The notes below the pieces were generated by a model. The model was not told the origin of the DNA. It did no database searches and saw only the letters and a program-made list of their open reading frames with translations. From contig BLJB01000005.1 in assembly GCA_013423325.1 (NCBI GenBank), positions 248,001-312,000 of the forward strand: a DNA stretch of 64,000 nucleotides, given 5' to 3'. The position numbers and the translations under genes were made by a program. This stretch comes from Usnea hakonensis (Eukaryota > Ascomycota > Lecanoromycetes > Lecanorales > Parmeliaceae). How positions within the stretch are numbered: the first letter of the stretch is position 1; every line of letters begins with the position of its first letter. Positions 54,296 to 64,000 of this stretch are shown in pieces.

Positions 54296-55157
54296 AATTT
54301 TGGAAGATGAGATGCTCTCTCGGGCGGTCTGGCAGGCAGATGGGACGATGTGATGATTTAATGATGGACGGCAATGGTATCACTTGTCTTTTTCGCTTCT
54401 ATTCTTCGATGAGTCACTCATTTGGTATATATTTTGATCATCTGCGGGAAACGGGACGTGTATTCTCCACGCTCACTGGAGTTTGGAACTGGTTGCTCGA
54501 TATACACACTGGTCTTCACTGTTCATACAGCACAAAATCCTTTCTCTCAGCCGAATTGTCAACGTTTGCACCGCTCTTCCAGCATCGCATAAAAAGAACT
54601 ATCGGCAAGTACAATTAGCGGATTGGCATCACTGATCTATCCAAAATCAAAATACTTCGCTTCATTTATGGTGGGAGACTTCCCCATTCACTTTGATTCG
54701 TTACGACCCTCACCGTAAGTGACAGCCCTATCAATTTTCTCGGAAAAGAAAAAGAATTGCTCAACATCTCCGGACACCTCGCTCCACCCCCCCTCATCCC
54801 ATTACCGGCACAAAGGACCAGCGACTTCGCCTACTCACTATCCCTCCGAAACAATCCACAACTCGAACCAAGTCCAACAACCCTCCCATTGTCAAGCACA
54901 AAGGACCCCAACAATGATATTATACCCCCACAACAAAACATCAAGAACCCTCTCCCAATATCATTGTTCGCAATCCCCATCCCTATCCCCCATCTTAAAA
55001 ACCCCCTGAAACCTCATCTGGCCCCCCTCCTCACAAACCCTTCCCCCCCCCCAAAAAAAAACCACAGCACAAACATCACACCTCCTCTCCAAATCATCCA
55101 CACCTCAACCCACATCATTCCAAAAGATTCAATTCCCTTCCATTCCCCCCCCAAAAA
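54296..55157. other. Intergenic with an extreme C/A-rich tract
   Basis: The second half (about 54720-55157) is almost G-free on the + strand, with runs such as CCCCCCCC followed by A-runs near 55050. ORFs here, including 54757-55173, reflect the composition and are not called. It leads directly into the CaaX protein gene and is probably its promoter and leader. Confidence 0.5.
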
Positions 55158-55772
55158 ATGTCCCCCCACATAAACAAATGGCTCGACAACATCACCAACG
55201 AACCATCCCCTCCCAGCAACGCCAATCCCGCTACTGCCCGTCGTGCATCCCACCATCCCCGCCCCCATCCCCATTCACCACAGCAAGCGCCCGGTACAGA
55301 AGCGCATGATTTTGCGGATGGGGATGCAGCTGTGGGGGGGGATGGGCATGGGCATGGGAATGGGGAGGAGGAGGTAGAGGGAGAGGGAGGAAATGGCGTT
55401 GAAGCACGCGCGCATGGAGAAGAGGGGAGAGGGGAGCGGAAAGGGGAGCGGAAACATGGGCATCGGAAGCAGAGGCATAGGGATGGGGGGGAGAGGGAGA
55501 GGGAGAGGGAGAGGGAGAGGGAGAGGGAGAGGGAGAGGGAGAAGGAGGGTGGGGGTGGGGATGGGGATGGGGTAGATCGGCGGAGGGAGGGACGTCATCA
55601 CCGAGAGCACCGGAATAGAGGACATCGCGAAGGAGAAAAGCGTCCTGATGGAGGAGGTGATGGGGGGCATCGTCATAGGGAACATCGCCATAGAAAGCAT
55701 GGCCACGACAAACACCAGCACGACGGCGGGAAAAAGGGAGCGAAGAAGGAGGCGGGTTGTGTGGTGATGTAG
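55158..55772 (+). CDS. Low-complexity charged protein with C-terminal CaaX prenylation motif
   Basis: Open frame of 204 residues starting MSPHINKWLDNITNEPSPP. The body is His/Gly/Arg/Glu-rich, with HGHGNGEEEVEGEGG, an (RE)n run near residues 112-128 encoded by a GAGAGG microsatellite, and histidine-rich HRHREHRHRKHGHDKHQHD. It ends KKGAKKEAGCVVM: Cys-Val-Val-Met is a textbook CaaX box with Met, preceded by lysines, predicting farnesylation and membrane attachment. This suggests the frame is real despite its composition. No domain is recognised. Minus-strand ORFs over the same interval are equally long but have no such signature. An intron inside cannot be excluded. Confidence 0.55.
   Translation: MSPHINKWLDNITNEPSPPSNANPATARRASHHPRPHPHSPQQAPGTEAHDFADGDAAVGGDGHGHGNGEEEVEGEGGNGVEARAHGEEGRGERKGERKHGHRKQRHRDGGEREREREREREREREREKEGGGGDGDGVDRRREGRHHREHRNRGHREGEKRPDGGGDGGHRHREHRHRKHGHDKHQHDGGKKGAKKEAGCVVM
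55491..55541. repeat. (GAGAGG)n hexanucleotide microsatellite
   Basis: Uninterrupted hexanucleotide tandem of about eight units inside the CaaX-protein frame, where it encodes alternating Arg-Glu. Unit-number change keeps the reading frame. Confidence 0.9.
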
Positions 55773-55951
55773 ATTCCTGCGTGGGTTGGATGCTTGTGCT
55801 GTGCTGATAGTTTTGAAATGGGAAAGTTTGAAAATGGATTCTCGTTGGTTTGAAAAGTAAGGCACAATGCATTTCATTGCTCGCTGCTCTATGCTCAATT
55901 GAGGACAGAAACGTAAAACAAAAAGGGGTGTCTCAATTGCCAGTCACGACT

Positions 55952-56821
55952 TTACCAAGGCAATTGTAGAGGTGTACTCAGACCCTTGCCTAATACGGCT
56001 TCTGCAGTCCCAATATCCCTGTGTGGAGCGTTAGTCAACGGCGCAGCTGTAATAGGCGAGAAACTTACCGCGGTCCACGGGGCGCCCAATACTCCCCCGT
56101 TTTTGACATGTCAAAAGTGTCGACAAATTTGATCAAAGACTCTGCCGCTTCGTCTGGCGTGACAGCTGTACAAGAAACTTGTTAGTGCCATGGTGCATGG
56201 AATCTGGCGGGAAAAGGATGTGACCATACCGCCGCCATCGTCCCAGAACTTATCAAATCCGACCCCCTTTGTCATCTCCGTCCTCATAAACCCAGGATGC
56301 ACAATTCCCACGGCGACACCCTTCTCCTTCAGATCCAAACTCAATAGCTTCCCCACCATATTCAGAGCGCTCTTGCTTGCATGATGTCCGTAATTCCCTC
56401 CACCCTCGCTCTCATGCCTCAACGTGATACTGCCGCTCTCACTACTGACCAGTATAATCTTGCTCCCTTTGGCTAAAAGACCTGCTTTGGCAAGGTGGGT
56501 CACAATGAATACGGGACCGATAGAGCTGGTGGTGTACATTTTGATTTGGTTCTCCCATGAGGGTGAGTCGAAGGATTCGGTTGCAAAGTAGCCGGCTGTA
56601 ATGATGACGGTGTCAAGGGTCTTTTTGCCAATGTGGGATGCGAGCTTCTGGCCCGCATCTTCTTGAGCGACGTCGATGTTGGGAATGTATTCGATGTTCT
56701 TGATTGGTTCTGGGCTCTTGTCTGAGCGGCTGGTTGCAAAGACGGTGCTGTTGGAGGCGTATTGTTTTGCTAATTCTGCCCCTAGGCCTCGTGAGGCCCC
56801 GACGATGAGGACGTTGGGCAT
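55952..56821 (-). CDS. Short-chain dehydrogenase/reductase (atypical catalytic site)
   Basis: 251 residues from exons 56821-56230, 56165-56069 and 56018-55952 (introns 64 and 50 nt). The N-terminus MPNVLIVGASRGLGAELAKQY has the GxxxGxG cofactor motif (residues 8-14). Further on are VIITAGYFA (in place of NNAG), VSSESGSI with the catalytic Ser, and GGNYGHHASKSALNM. The usual YxxxK reads HxxxK (HHASK), with a Tyr two residues earlier. I recall relatives sharing YGHH.SKxAL, so this may be family-specific. After splicing the C-terminus reads GGAVTPDEAAESLIKFVDTF, KTGEYWAPRGPR and ends LPW. Substrate unknown. Confidence 0.88.
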
Positions 56822-57278
56822 CTTTGCTGTGCGTTCTGTAGTAGTAATCCAGATTTATTAGGTGTGAAGAATGGGTAGGCACTTCCTACTGTCATTCGGC
56901 TAAAGAAATGATGCAATAATCACGCAAAGTCGTAGCTCACTGCCATCGCAGCAGAGTACTTTCTAGTCCCAGCTGCAGGGCAACCAACAGCTTCGGGTAT
57001 GAGATCTTTGATTACAGCTCTAATAGACCATTCTCATAGAACTTCACTGGGATATGACAAGCATCACCCGCTCAGACACCACTTGAACTCTCCTCGGAAA
57101 CTTCGGAAATAGCTCTCCCACCCCACTCTCGATAAGGGCTAACGAATCCCTGCCCTAAGCGCGTCGCGTCCCAAGTCGCGATCCTTCACTCACACACTGA
57201 CAGCCAAAAGCTCCCACAAGCCGGACAACACCACCGCTCTCTTCCCTCTAAGACAAAACCGATCCCCATCAGTCCCCC
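56822..57278. other. Divergent promoter region, SDR (-) / centrin (+)
   Basis: 457 bp between divergent starts; the last 150 bp are C/A-rich leader sequence. No ORF is supported. Confidence 0.45.
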
Positions 57279-58162
57279 ATGGCATCCTCAAGTCACCCAA
57301 CCTTTCCCTCTCGAGCTTACCCTAGCAATCTTGGCAAACTCCCCGACCGCTCCATGGCCCCGACTTTTGGTGCATCCACCACGCAACAGCAGCGCGAGAA
57401 TGCCCGTCTGGAGCGCGAGCGAGAACGGTTGGAGAAAGAGAGATTGGAGCGGGAAGAGCAGAACCAGTTGACGGAGGAGCAGAGGGAGGAGATCAAAGAA
57501 GCTGTGGGTTTCCCCTCCCTCGGCTTCTAATGTGCGCTGTTTTTGGGGGACCCAAGGGCTTTGCGATAAATAGGGAATAATCATATGCGTAGACGGCGGA
57601 AGAGGTTGTTTGTTAAGAGAGGAAGAATGTGTAGTTTCAGATCAAGCGCCTGGAAATAGCAGTGCTAATGAATCGTCGAAAACAGTTCAATCTCTTCGAC
57701 CTAGATAAAGACAACAAAATCGACTACCACGAACTCAAAGTCGCCATGAAAGCTCTCGGCTTCGACATCCCCAAACCCGAGATCCTCTCCATCCTCCAAA
57801 CCCACGGCCAACCATCCCCCTCCTCCCAACCGCAATCCTCAAACCCTCCCCTCTCCACCAACAACAATAATCAATACAATTACACCCCACCCTCCCGCCT
57901 CCTCCTCCCCTTCCCCCAATTCCAAACCGTCATGGCGCAAAAGATTCTTGCGAGGGATCCTAGAGAGGAGATTCTGAGGGCGTTTGAGCTGTTTGATGAG
58001 GGGGGGAAGGGGAGGATTAATTTGAGTGATTTGAGGAGGGTGGCGAGGGAGTTGGGGGAGGGGTTGGAGGAGGAGGAGTTGGCGGCTATGATTGAGGAGT
58101 TTGATTTGGATGGCGATGGGGCGATTGATCGGGAGGAGTTTTTGGGGATATGTTTGCAGTGA
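57279..58162 (+). CDS. cdc31: Centrin (Cdc31-type EF-hand protein)
   Basis: Calcium-binding centrin, expected at the spindle pole body (duplication) and in Sac3/TREX-2 mRNA export. Exons 57279-57503 and 57686-58162 (intron 182 nt, branch-like GCTAATG) give 233 residues. A disordered N-terminus and a charged helix (RLERERERLEKERLEREEQ) precede LTEEQREEIKEA joined to FNLFDLDKDNKIDYHE, the first EF-hand (about residues 79-90). EF-hand 2 is interrupted by a Ser/Pro/Asn-rich insert (about 110-140). EF3 loop DEGGKGRINLSD is degenerate; EF4 loop DLDGDGAIDREE (about 218-229) looks fully calcium-competent. The insert and extension are usual in filamentous-fungal homologues as far as I recall. Confidence 0.9.
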
Positions 58163-58551
58163 ATTGTGGGGGCTGCTTTGGTTTAGCGGGCGGGTGGAGG
58201 AGTCTGGCGTTGGGGAATAGTGGTGGAGGAGGTGATTTGAAATGGGTCATTGAGGGCATATCGTGAGGGTCTTTGTGTTGTCGGAACACTTCGAACTACT
58301 CTGAGAATGGACAATTCTATCACCGGACAGGCAGATATTGGGCCATCTGCCCCCCTTTGCTTATTCCCCACACGCAGCATTTACGGCATCATGAAAACCT
58401 GAGACATTCTATACACAAAACGCCATGACCTTTGTACCTGACGTCAAATACCGAAAAGTACCCGCTTATCGTACCATTTTCACGTCCAGAACAGAATGTT
58501 TCCAACGGTTCCATATATGTGCCAGTGCCGGGTAGGTCGACAGAACTCACT
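58163..58551. other. Intergenic between convergent 3' ends
   Basis: 389 bp between the centrin stop and the AAA ATPase stop. No gene seen. Confidence 0.4.
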
Positions 58552-61147
58552 CTAGAGATACGACGTATTGCTCGCAGCCTGTCCCGCCCCTCGAAAATCA
58601 TTGTCAAAGTCCTCATTCGCTTCAATAGCCGCCATGAGATGATCGAATCCGAGCGGGATGCCCTTTGCCGTTGCGAAAGCATGGGCCATGCGGACCGCGT
58701 TCTTAATCTACATCCGCTAATCAGCAAAGAGGGTTTTTTTCGGTCGGGAGTTGTCGCGATTCTCACCTGTCGTCCGTTGAACTCCTTGCTGCTCAGATCA
58801 TTGAGTTGGGATGGAGAAATCTTGGCCCCTTCTCCAGTCGTGGAGACCTTGTTCGCCTGCTGGATGAAAGCGGTCCAGATCTCGGCTTTCGCTTTCTTGC
58901 TCAACTGATCGTATTTGATACCGAGGTGGATGCGGCTCTGGACAGCCTCGTCGAAGACGGTCACCCTGTTCGTGGTCAGGATCATGACGCCTTGGAAGTA
59001 CTCGAGCTGCCGGAGGAAGACGGAGACGAGGGTGTTGTGTTGCAGGTGGTGCTGGGTGCGCGCTTCGAGGAAGACGTCGGCTTCGTCGAGGAGGAGGATG
59101 GCTTTCCAGCGAGCGACCAGGTCGAGGATTTCTGCGAGGCCGACTTCGAGTTTTTCGGAGTCGAGACCTAGGTCTCCGGCGCATACCTGTGGTAAGGGAG
59201 TCAGTAGACGGCGCGGTTTGGAGCGTGCTTAGGGGAAAGACGAACTCGGTAGAGCGGTCGTCTTTGGTATTCTGAGACCGCTTCGGCGGTCAGTGTCTTC
59301 CCCACTCCTGGTGGACCACTGGGAGAGTTTAGTAACGTGTATCCGCATATTTGAAGCTTAGCACACACTGTAATAGCACAATCAACCCTTTCCCTTTACC
59401 CTCTATGAAATCGTCAAAAGCAGGCTTGTCTGGGTCATGATTTTGATTATGCACGAGTGCCTGCAACATTTCCTTCGTCTTGGTTGGGATGACGAGCGTG
59501 TCAAAAGGTAAGGTTGTCCATGTGATGTCTTGTATCCCGGAAACAGCGAACTCCGCTGTTCGATCAGAGTTAGCATTGTTCGTGTACTGCATAAGAGAGT
59601 CGTTCAACAGCTGCCGGGAGCTTGGGAGCCTTACCCCATGCTCTTCTGTCAAGACTGAAACCCAGAACTGTGGGCCCGCAAACCAGATATTCCTCGTCCT
59701 TCATCTTGCCTGTCTTGTCCTTGTCACCGCCATGTCCCATGTCATCCGTAAGGTCAAGTCCTTCAGCAATGATTTCGTTGAGGACGTCGTTGCGTATGCC
59801 AAGGATATCGCGACCAGATAACCCATCGACTCGTGGTCTCTCATAGTTTGGATTGTGCTCTTTAAAGGCGATGGGGTCCACCATGACCCGACCTTTCACG
59901 GAGAACTTGAATGGTTCACCTTTCCGCTTTTGATGGGCAAGTCCTTGATAAGCCGTGTGATGAATACCTCTTAATGACGCAAACCGACGTCCTCGTTCAA
60001 TGAGCTCTGATTTGACTTTACCCATCTCTTTGTGAAATGCCAATGGAAAAGACTCCAGAGATGTGATTACTTTCGCCCCGCGAAATTCCGGAATCAAAAG
60101 ATTGCTTATTACTTCACCTAAATGTTTTCCATTGAAGTCAAGATAACGACATTGCAGGACATAGAATTTGCCTTTTTTGAGGATCTTCTCTTCTCCATAG
60201 TCAAAAATAAGGCATTTCGGCTCTTCGGAGTAGACGCAGGAGGTGTAAATCACTGTATTTGGGGGGAAGAGAGTCCAAAGAAGGTCGAAAGTGATTTCGC
60301 CACGGCCGAGAAGTTCGGGCAGTGTCTTTATGATAGACGCGTAGTGCTCTTGAAGAAAGCGAATAAGCAGATCAAGATGCTGCGTCTCTTTATCCGAATC
60401 AAGCAATGTAATGTCTCGCTTGGCTTCGATTTGGAGCAAGAAATGGAACAGAATTTCTATTCGTACCTGAGATGGCGTAAGTGGTACAGCCCTTGCATTC
60501 TTGAATGATCATACCTCTGGCTTATCTCCATGAAGGGAGACCGTCGGGACTCCTCGCAGAACGCCCCGCAAAACATCTCTCAGGAGTTCGGACTTGATAT
60601 CTAGGAATATTTTATAGTGCATGTTACGTTCATCTATTTAGAGGTCAGCGCTAGTTGCTAGAAGATGGTATGAGAAGCCATACCATATTGGCGTCGGACG
60701 ACGAAAATGTACTCCTCATACTTGTCAATCTTCTTGGAAGAATCTTCCAGAGAATCTACAATCTTGCGTCCATAGGTATCCCTGTCCCAACTATTGGAAC
60801 CATAAGCGGCCAACTTCTTGTAATCGATGCATAGCTGTGGATCCCAAAACATACATCTGGCTCACGCTCTTATACTCCAACACCGACGCTCTCGGCTTGG
60901 GTTTCTCCTTACCAGATTCTGGAGATTTCACATCTGAGGAATCACCCTTCCCTCTGAGGAGAACCTCTGGTTTCTCTTCCTTGCTTCCCACTGAGGGCGG
61001 AGTCTCTTGTCCAGGGACCTCCATACTCTCCGATTCGCTTTCTGATGAGTGGCTACTTCCTCGAGCTTGGGCTAACATTCTTCCGAGATCATCAAATTGA
61101 GACTTCATGCGATCTAATAGAACACTACTTGGTGGAACGTCGGACAT
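58552..61147 (-). CDS. Fungal AAA-family ATPase with N-terminal extension
   Basis: 728 residues from eight exons (minus order): 61147-60855, 60790-60684, 60633-60515, 60466-59635, 59555-59369, 59318-59246, 59186-58767 and 58707-58552; introns 48-79 nt, frame kept throughout. The N-terminal half is a fungal-specific region: EYKSVSQIWDRDTYGRKIVDS, LLRDVLRGVLRGVPTVSLHGDKPE, LWTLFPPNTVIYT and VPVDGLSGRDIL-like RVDGLSGRDILG. The AAA module follows: Walker A GPPGVGKT near residue 519 (assembled across an intron), Walker B AILLLDEADVFLE near 558, sensor-1 MILTTNR, and arginine-finger region FDEAVQSRIHLGIKY. It ends IKNAVRMAHAFA ... SNTSYL. The start is Met 61147. The cellular role of this family is unknown. 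Confidence 0.9.
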
Positions 61148-62896
61148 GGGAATGCACAAGCTCCAGGTGGAGCTGGGAGGACAACGGTGACGCTCAGATC
61201 AATGTGATAAGGTATCCTAGATGGGTAAAACATGGAAGAAAGAAACGGCGTCGAAGAAGAGGATCAGAATTGTGTTGTTACACCAAATTGGGATGGCGAA
61301 ATGGCAAAAGATGACTGGCTATGGTAGCCTTGCTCTTGGCGAATCCCAAGGCAGACAATGTGCTGCAGCCCTTCGGCTTCGGTGACAATGCTCTCTTCTT
61401 ATACGTCCTTACAGACTGTTGCCTTAGAGTGACGCTTTAGAGTACTCAGGGAGCCTTACTAGCCGCCGAGGATTTTGATTAGAGGTTCCGACTCTGCATT
61501 GTAAATCCATTTAGCGGCAGCCAGAAGTCTCGTGATCTCGTGATCTCGTGATCTCGTGACTGGCTTTTAATTTCCCTGCGGCAAATCGGATCAACGCACG
61601 GTGCAGCTCTTTTTGAACCTGTTCATCGGGTACCGACATGGAAAGCATCAGTGTTCGCGTTGATTGATTGGGCACTTCCGCCTTTGACCGTCTATCCTGA
61701 AGCCACTCTCATCATTTTGAGCCCGAAGAATCGCTGGGTGGCAAAGAAGGAATTTTGGGCTTCTTACCAGTTCCACATGCGTGTTCTAGCTGGACGTTTG
61801 AATAGTCGATCAAGCTCTGAAACTCAAGGGACCCGTCACGGTTCAAAGTCGCGTACATCAAATCACAACTAGTAACTGCTCTTGCCCTTGAACCGGATCA
61901 CGTGCCGGGACCATCTCCACGAGATCGATAAATCTCACCAGAGCATCTATGACTATAACGTGATCATTTGCCAGCGTAGAGCTTATGGAAAAGCTGTGCG
62001 CAACAGTTGTTGAGTGCTATAATGGCTGGATTGTTCAAGAGTCAGAATTGCCTGTTTGAACCTTGAAATATTACGAAAATCTCGCGATCAAGATAGAAGC
62101 CCAGAAAAGGAGATGTGGATGTCGAAGAGGCATGCTCCCAGCATCTGTTGAGAGTATCTTGAGAGTCCCTTTGATCGAGTGGGCTCTATGTACGACTCAG
62201 CGATCCCGAATGTGGGCGCTCTTGCACATGATCTCACGATAACTGCACAATTGTGCCGCTTGAGCTCGATTGTCTTCAACCGAAGGCATTACCATGCTCC
62301 ATCGGGTCTATGATTCGCTGCTGGTCTGTAAGTTCCGAGTCAGTATTGCACGTTGAAGGGTACCGATTAGGCCATAAGACCGAGCCTACGCCATCAAACA
62401 TGTCCCAATTCGTTTGACCTACTAGAGGCTGCTATATGTGAGTCGTTACCATGACGGTCAGGGTCCTAGATTTTTGAATGGTGAAGCACGATGCTTGTCG
62501 TGAAGTCTTGAGACTAGTAGTATATTGAAATTCAATTGGAATGATGTTGGGGATCTTGAGGTCTGCGAGCCTGGTGCAATTACGTGCCAGTATTCCAGTA
62601 TTCACACCCGTGTTTCACAAATGTTGGCCTTTGGCTTCTTGAAGTAGGTGTAGCGGCTTCAAAAGCCTTTTGTGGAATTGCGTTTTATGAGGCTTGGATA
62701 GTATGAATGATTATGCTTTTATAATGGGAAGGCCATAGAAACGAGGACGGGAGATGATCATGTATCGATGTAACATTTCTCAAGTAAATTTCTAGTACTC
62801 TCAAAATAAAAAGACTTAGCCAAGTCGCCTCACTGGAAGCCCCAACGCCCGCTTCAATGGCTGTTGGTACAAAGAAACTTTTCTCTCCTCTCGTTC
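61148..62896. other. Gene-poor interval between AAA ATPase and rpb3
   Basis: 1.75 kb without a supportable gene. Both neighbours are minus-strand. A + ORF at 61651-61872 and a - ORF at 62088-62279 show no recognisable features. One short tandem repeat lies at 61528-61559. Confidence 0.45.
61528..61559. repeat. Four perfect copies of the 8-bp unit TCTCGTGA
   Basis: Direct tandem of TCTCGTGA, four units with no interruption, in intergenic DNA about 380 bp upstream of the AAA ATPase start. It could vary in length between strains. Confidence 0.9.
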
Positions 62897-64000
62897 TTAT
62901 TGATTCCACCCGTTCTGACCATAAGGAGTCGCACCATAAGGCGTTGCCCCCCCGCCGGCCCACGTACTCGTCGCTCCTCCATTCACATACGGCGTTGTAT
63001 ATCCTTGATCGACACCATACTCCCCGCCTTGCGGCATTCCATCCGGACTCTGTCCCCCAAACCCGTCCCCGTCCGCCTCGCCGGGCCTCGAGTCATCGCC
63101 TGCGAGCTCTTGCAAGACGGCGGCAAGCTTTTGTTGCATGACTTTGATGCCTTGTTGGACGACCGAGTCGGGCTCCAAGTTGCCGACGGATTCTAGCTCG
63201 AAGAAAAATTGGGAGGGGGTGGCGTTATAGTCGAAAGGTTCGCCGTCTTGGGGCATTTCTTCCCATTCAGCGTTCTTGGATTTTGGCCTGCGCGGTGGGG
63301 AATGTTAGCGGATGCATTATCCTAAGTAGCGAGTTAAAAGACCAGAGCGGCTTACCATTCCTTAACTGGATCCTCCTCATACCAAAAATCCAGATGCTTC
63401 AGCTTATTATGCGGATCGTATTCAAATCCCACAGCACTCGTAGGCGCCCATTTTGCATGCTCCTTTGCAATGCCTTTCTTCGCAATGCATTTCATTATCA
63501 CTTCCTGCCCCTTCCTCAACTTGCAAATCACGGAGCCTTGTCCAGCCTCATCGGTGATTACGGGATTTCCCACCCACTCATTGGGTCTTGGTTCAGAAAC
63601 GACCAAATCTCTTGCATAAACCTTTACAACATCATCATTATCTTTTGAACACTTGGCATTCATCATGATAGTGACGGAGCAGTTTTCACAATACTGGTCG
63701 CAGTCGCAATCTCGAGTGTAAAGGACGTCTTCTATTTGCCGGGAATTCAAAGGGATGAGACCAAGCCTGTGAGCGATAAATTCATCGGCAAGAACGGACG
63801 TGTTGACTTCGACTTCGACAAGATCAATGGCCATGGTTGGGACTTCAGCGAGGATTATTCGACGGATGGAATTTGCGAAAGCGAGATCTACGTTGCTGAG
63901 GGTGAAGTCGACACGATCGCTGGCAACCTATGACAGCGGGTCAGTCTTGGAGGGCGCAAATCCTAGGGAGCCAGCCTACTTCACGGACGGTCACACGAGG
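62897..64000 (-). CDS. rpb3: RNA polymerase II subunit Rpb3 (partial, N-terminus off the window)
   Basis: 33-kDa alpha-like subunit of RNA polymerase II, which dimerises with Rpb11 during assembly. Visible exons (minus order): >64000-63980 (PRVTVRE), 63927-63356 and 63287-62897, with introns of 52 and 68 nt. Signature VDFTLSNVDLAFANSIRRIILAEVPTMAID is the alpha-motif (split here for reading: DFTLSNVDLAFANSIRR, IILAEVPTMAID). The zinc-binding loop is CDCDQYCENC, followed by VYARDLV. Later FWYEEDPVKEW joins PKSKNAEWEEMP, then DYNATPSQFFFELESVG, the second dimerisation part. The Gly/Tyr-rich tail has ATPYGATPYG repeats and ends GWNQ. Only about the first 10-20 residues are missing. Confidence 0.95.

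Noticed and set aside
54757..55173. 138-codon + ORF before the CaaX gene
   Set aside because: Product of the nearly G-free tract, which has few stop codons by composition; it overlaps the CaaX start in another frame.
55231..55898. Two minus-strand ORFs of over 200 codons opposite the CaaX gene
   Set aside because: They are Pro/His/Ser or Pro/Met/Leu low-complexity mirrors of the G-rich strand and have no start context or domain; the + frame has a CaaX ending.
1..64000. tRNA or rRNA genes, CRISPR arrays or bacterial operon features
   Set aside because: No cloverleaf with A/B-box pattern, rRNA sequence or regularly spaced repeat array was recognised; the gene structure is eukaryotic throughout. 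A tRNA covariance search was not possible by eye.

Overview
The window is nuclear DNA of a filamentous ascomycete (Pezizomycotina). The evidence is densely packed, intron-containing genes with short GT-AG introns (mostly about 48-100 nt), fungus-specific families (DUF7580-type, DUF7702-type, BYS1, fungal C2H2/ankyrin proteins), a filamentous-type xanthine dehydrogenase and a fused NUP145 gene. I cannot place class or genus from sequence alone. All exon boundaries were worked out by hand from splice motifs, reading frame and family knowledge. Those called confident keep frame across every junction.

Layout. 0.6-32.7 kb is mostly conserved housekeeping: complex I 51-kDa subunit (621-2331, +), a SNF2-family ATPase (3314-7705, -), the nucleoporin precursor NUP145/Nup98-96 (8123-14884, -), a DNAJC9-like J-protein (15526-16624, -), a universal stress protein (17263-19169, -), a methyltransferase (19835-20635, +), a frame-disrupted membrane-protein relic (21456-22719, +), mitochondrial uS7 (23168-24317, -), xanthine dehydrogenase hxA (24878-29175, +), the telomere-capping protein Stn1 (30319-31230, -) and a short-chain dehydrogenase (31691-32725, +).

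33-56.8 kb is more accessory: a fungus-specific membrane protein (33103-34942, -), a cytochrome P450 (35478-37311, -), a gene-poor stretch with orphan ORFs (37.3-40.1 kb), an SDR (40149-40996, -), a SnoaL/NTF2-like protein (41466-42320, -), a RIB2-type riboflavin-pathway deaminase (42555-43067, -), a C2H2/ankyrin-repeat protein (43691-46722, -) divergent from a shortened DUF7580-type protein (47070-48294, +), a DUF7702-type membrane protein (49393-50512, +), 3.2 kb of gene-poor DNA with a possible transposon remnant, a secreted BYS1-like protein (53708-54295, +), a low-complexity protein ending in a CaaX box (55158-55772, +) and a third SDR (55952-56821, -).

57-64 kb returns to conserved genes: centrin/Cdc31 (57279-58162, +), a fungal AAA ATPase (58552-61147, -) and Rpb3 of RNA polymerase II, which runs off the right edge (62897->64000, -).

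The genes do not form one pathway cluster. The most interesting candidates are the divergent C2H2-ankyrin/DUF7580 pair, which looks like fungal self/non-self or surveillance machinery and has an internal duplication; the low-complexity CaaX protein embedded in a C-rich-to-G-rich strand switch; a UaY-like CGG-N6-CCG site abutting a GATA site upstream of hxA; and several frame-preserving introns that could give alternative proteins.
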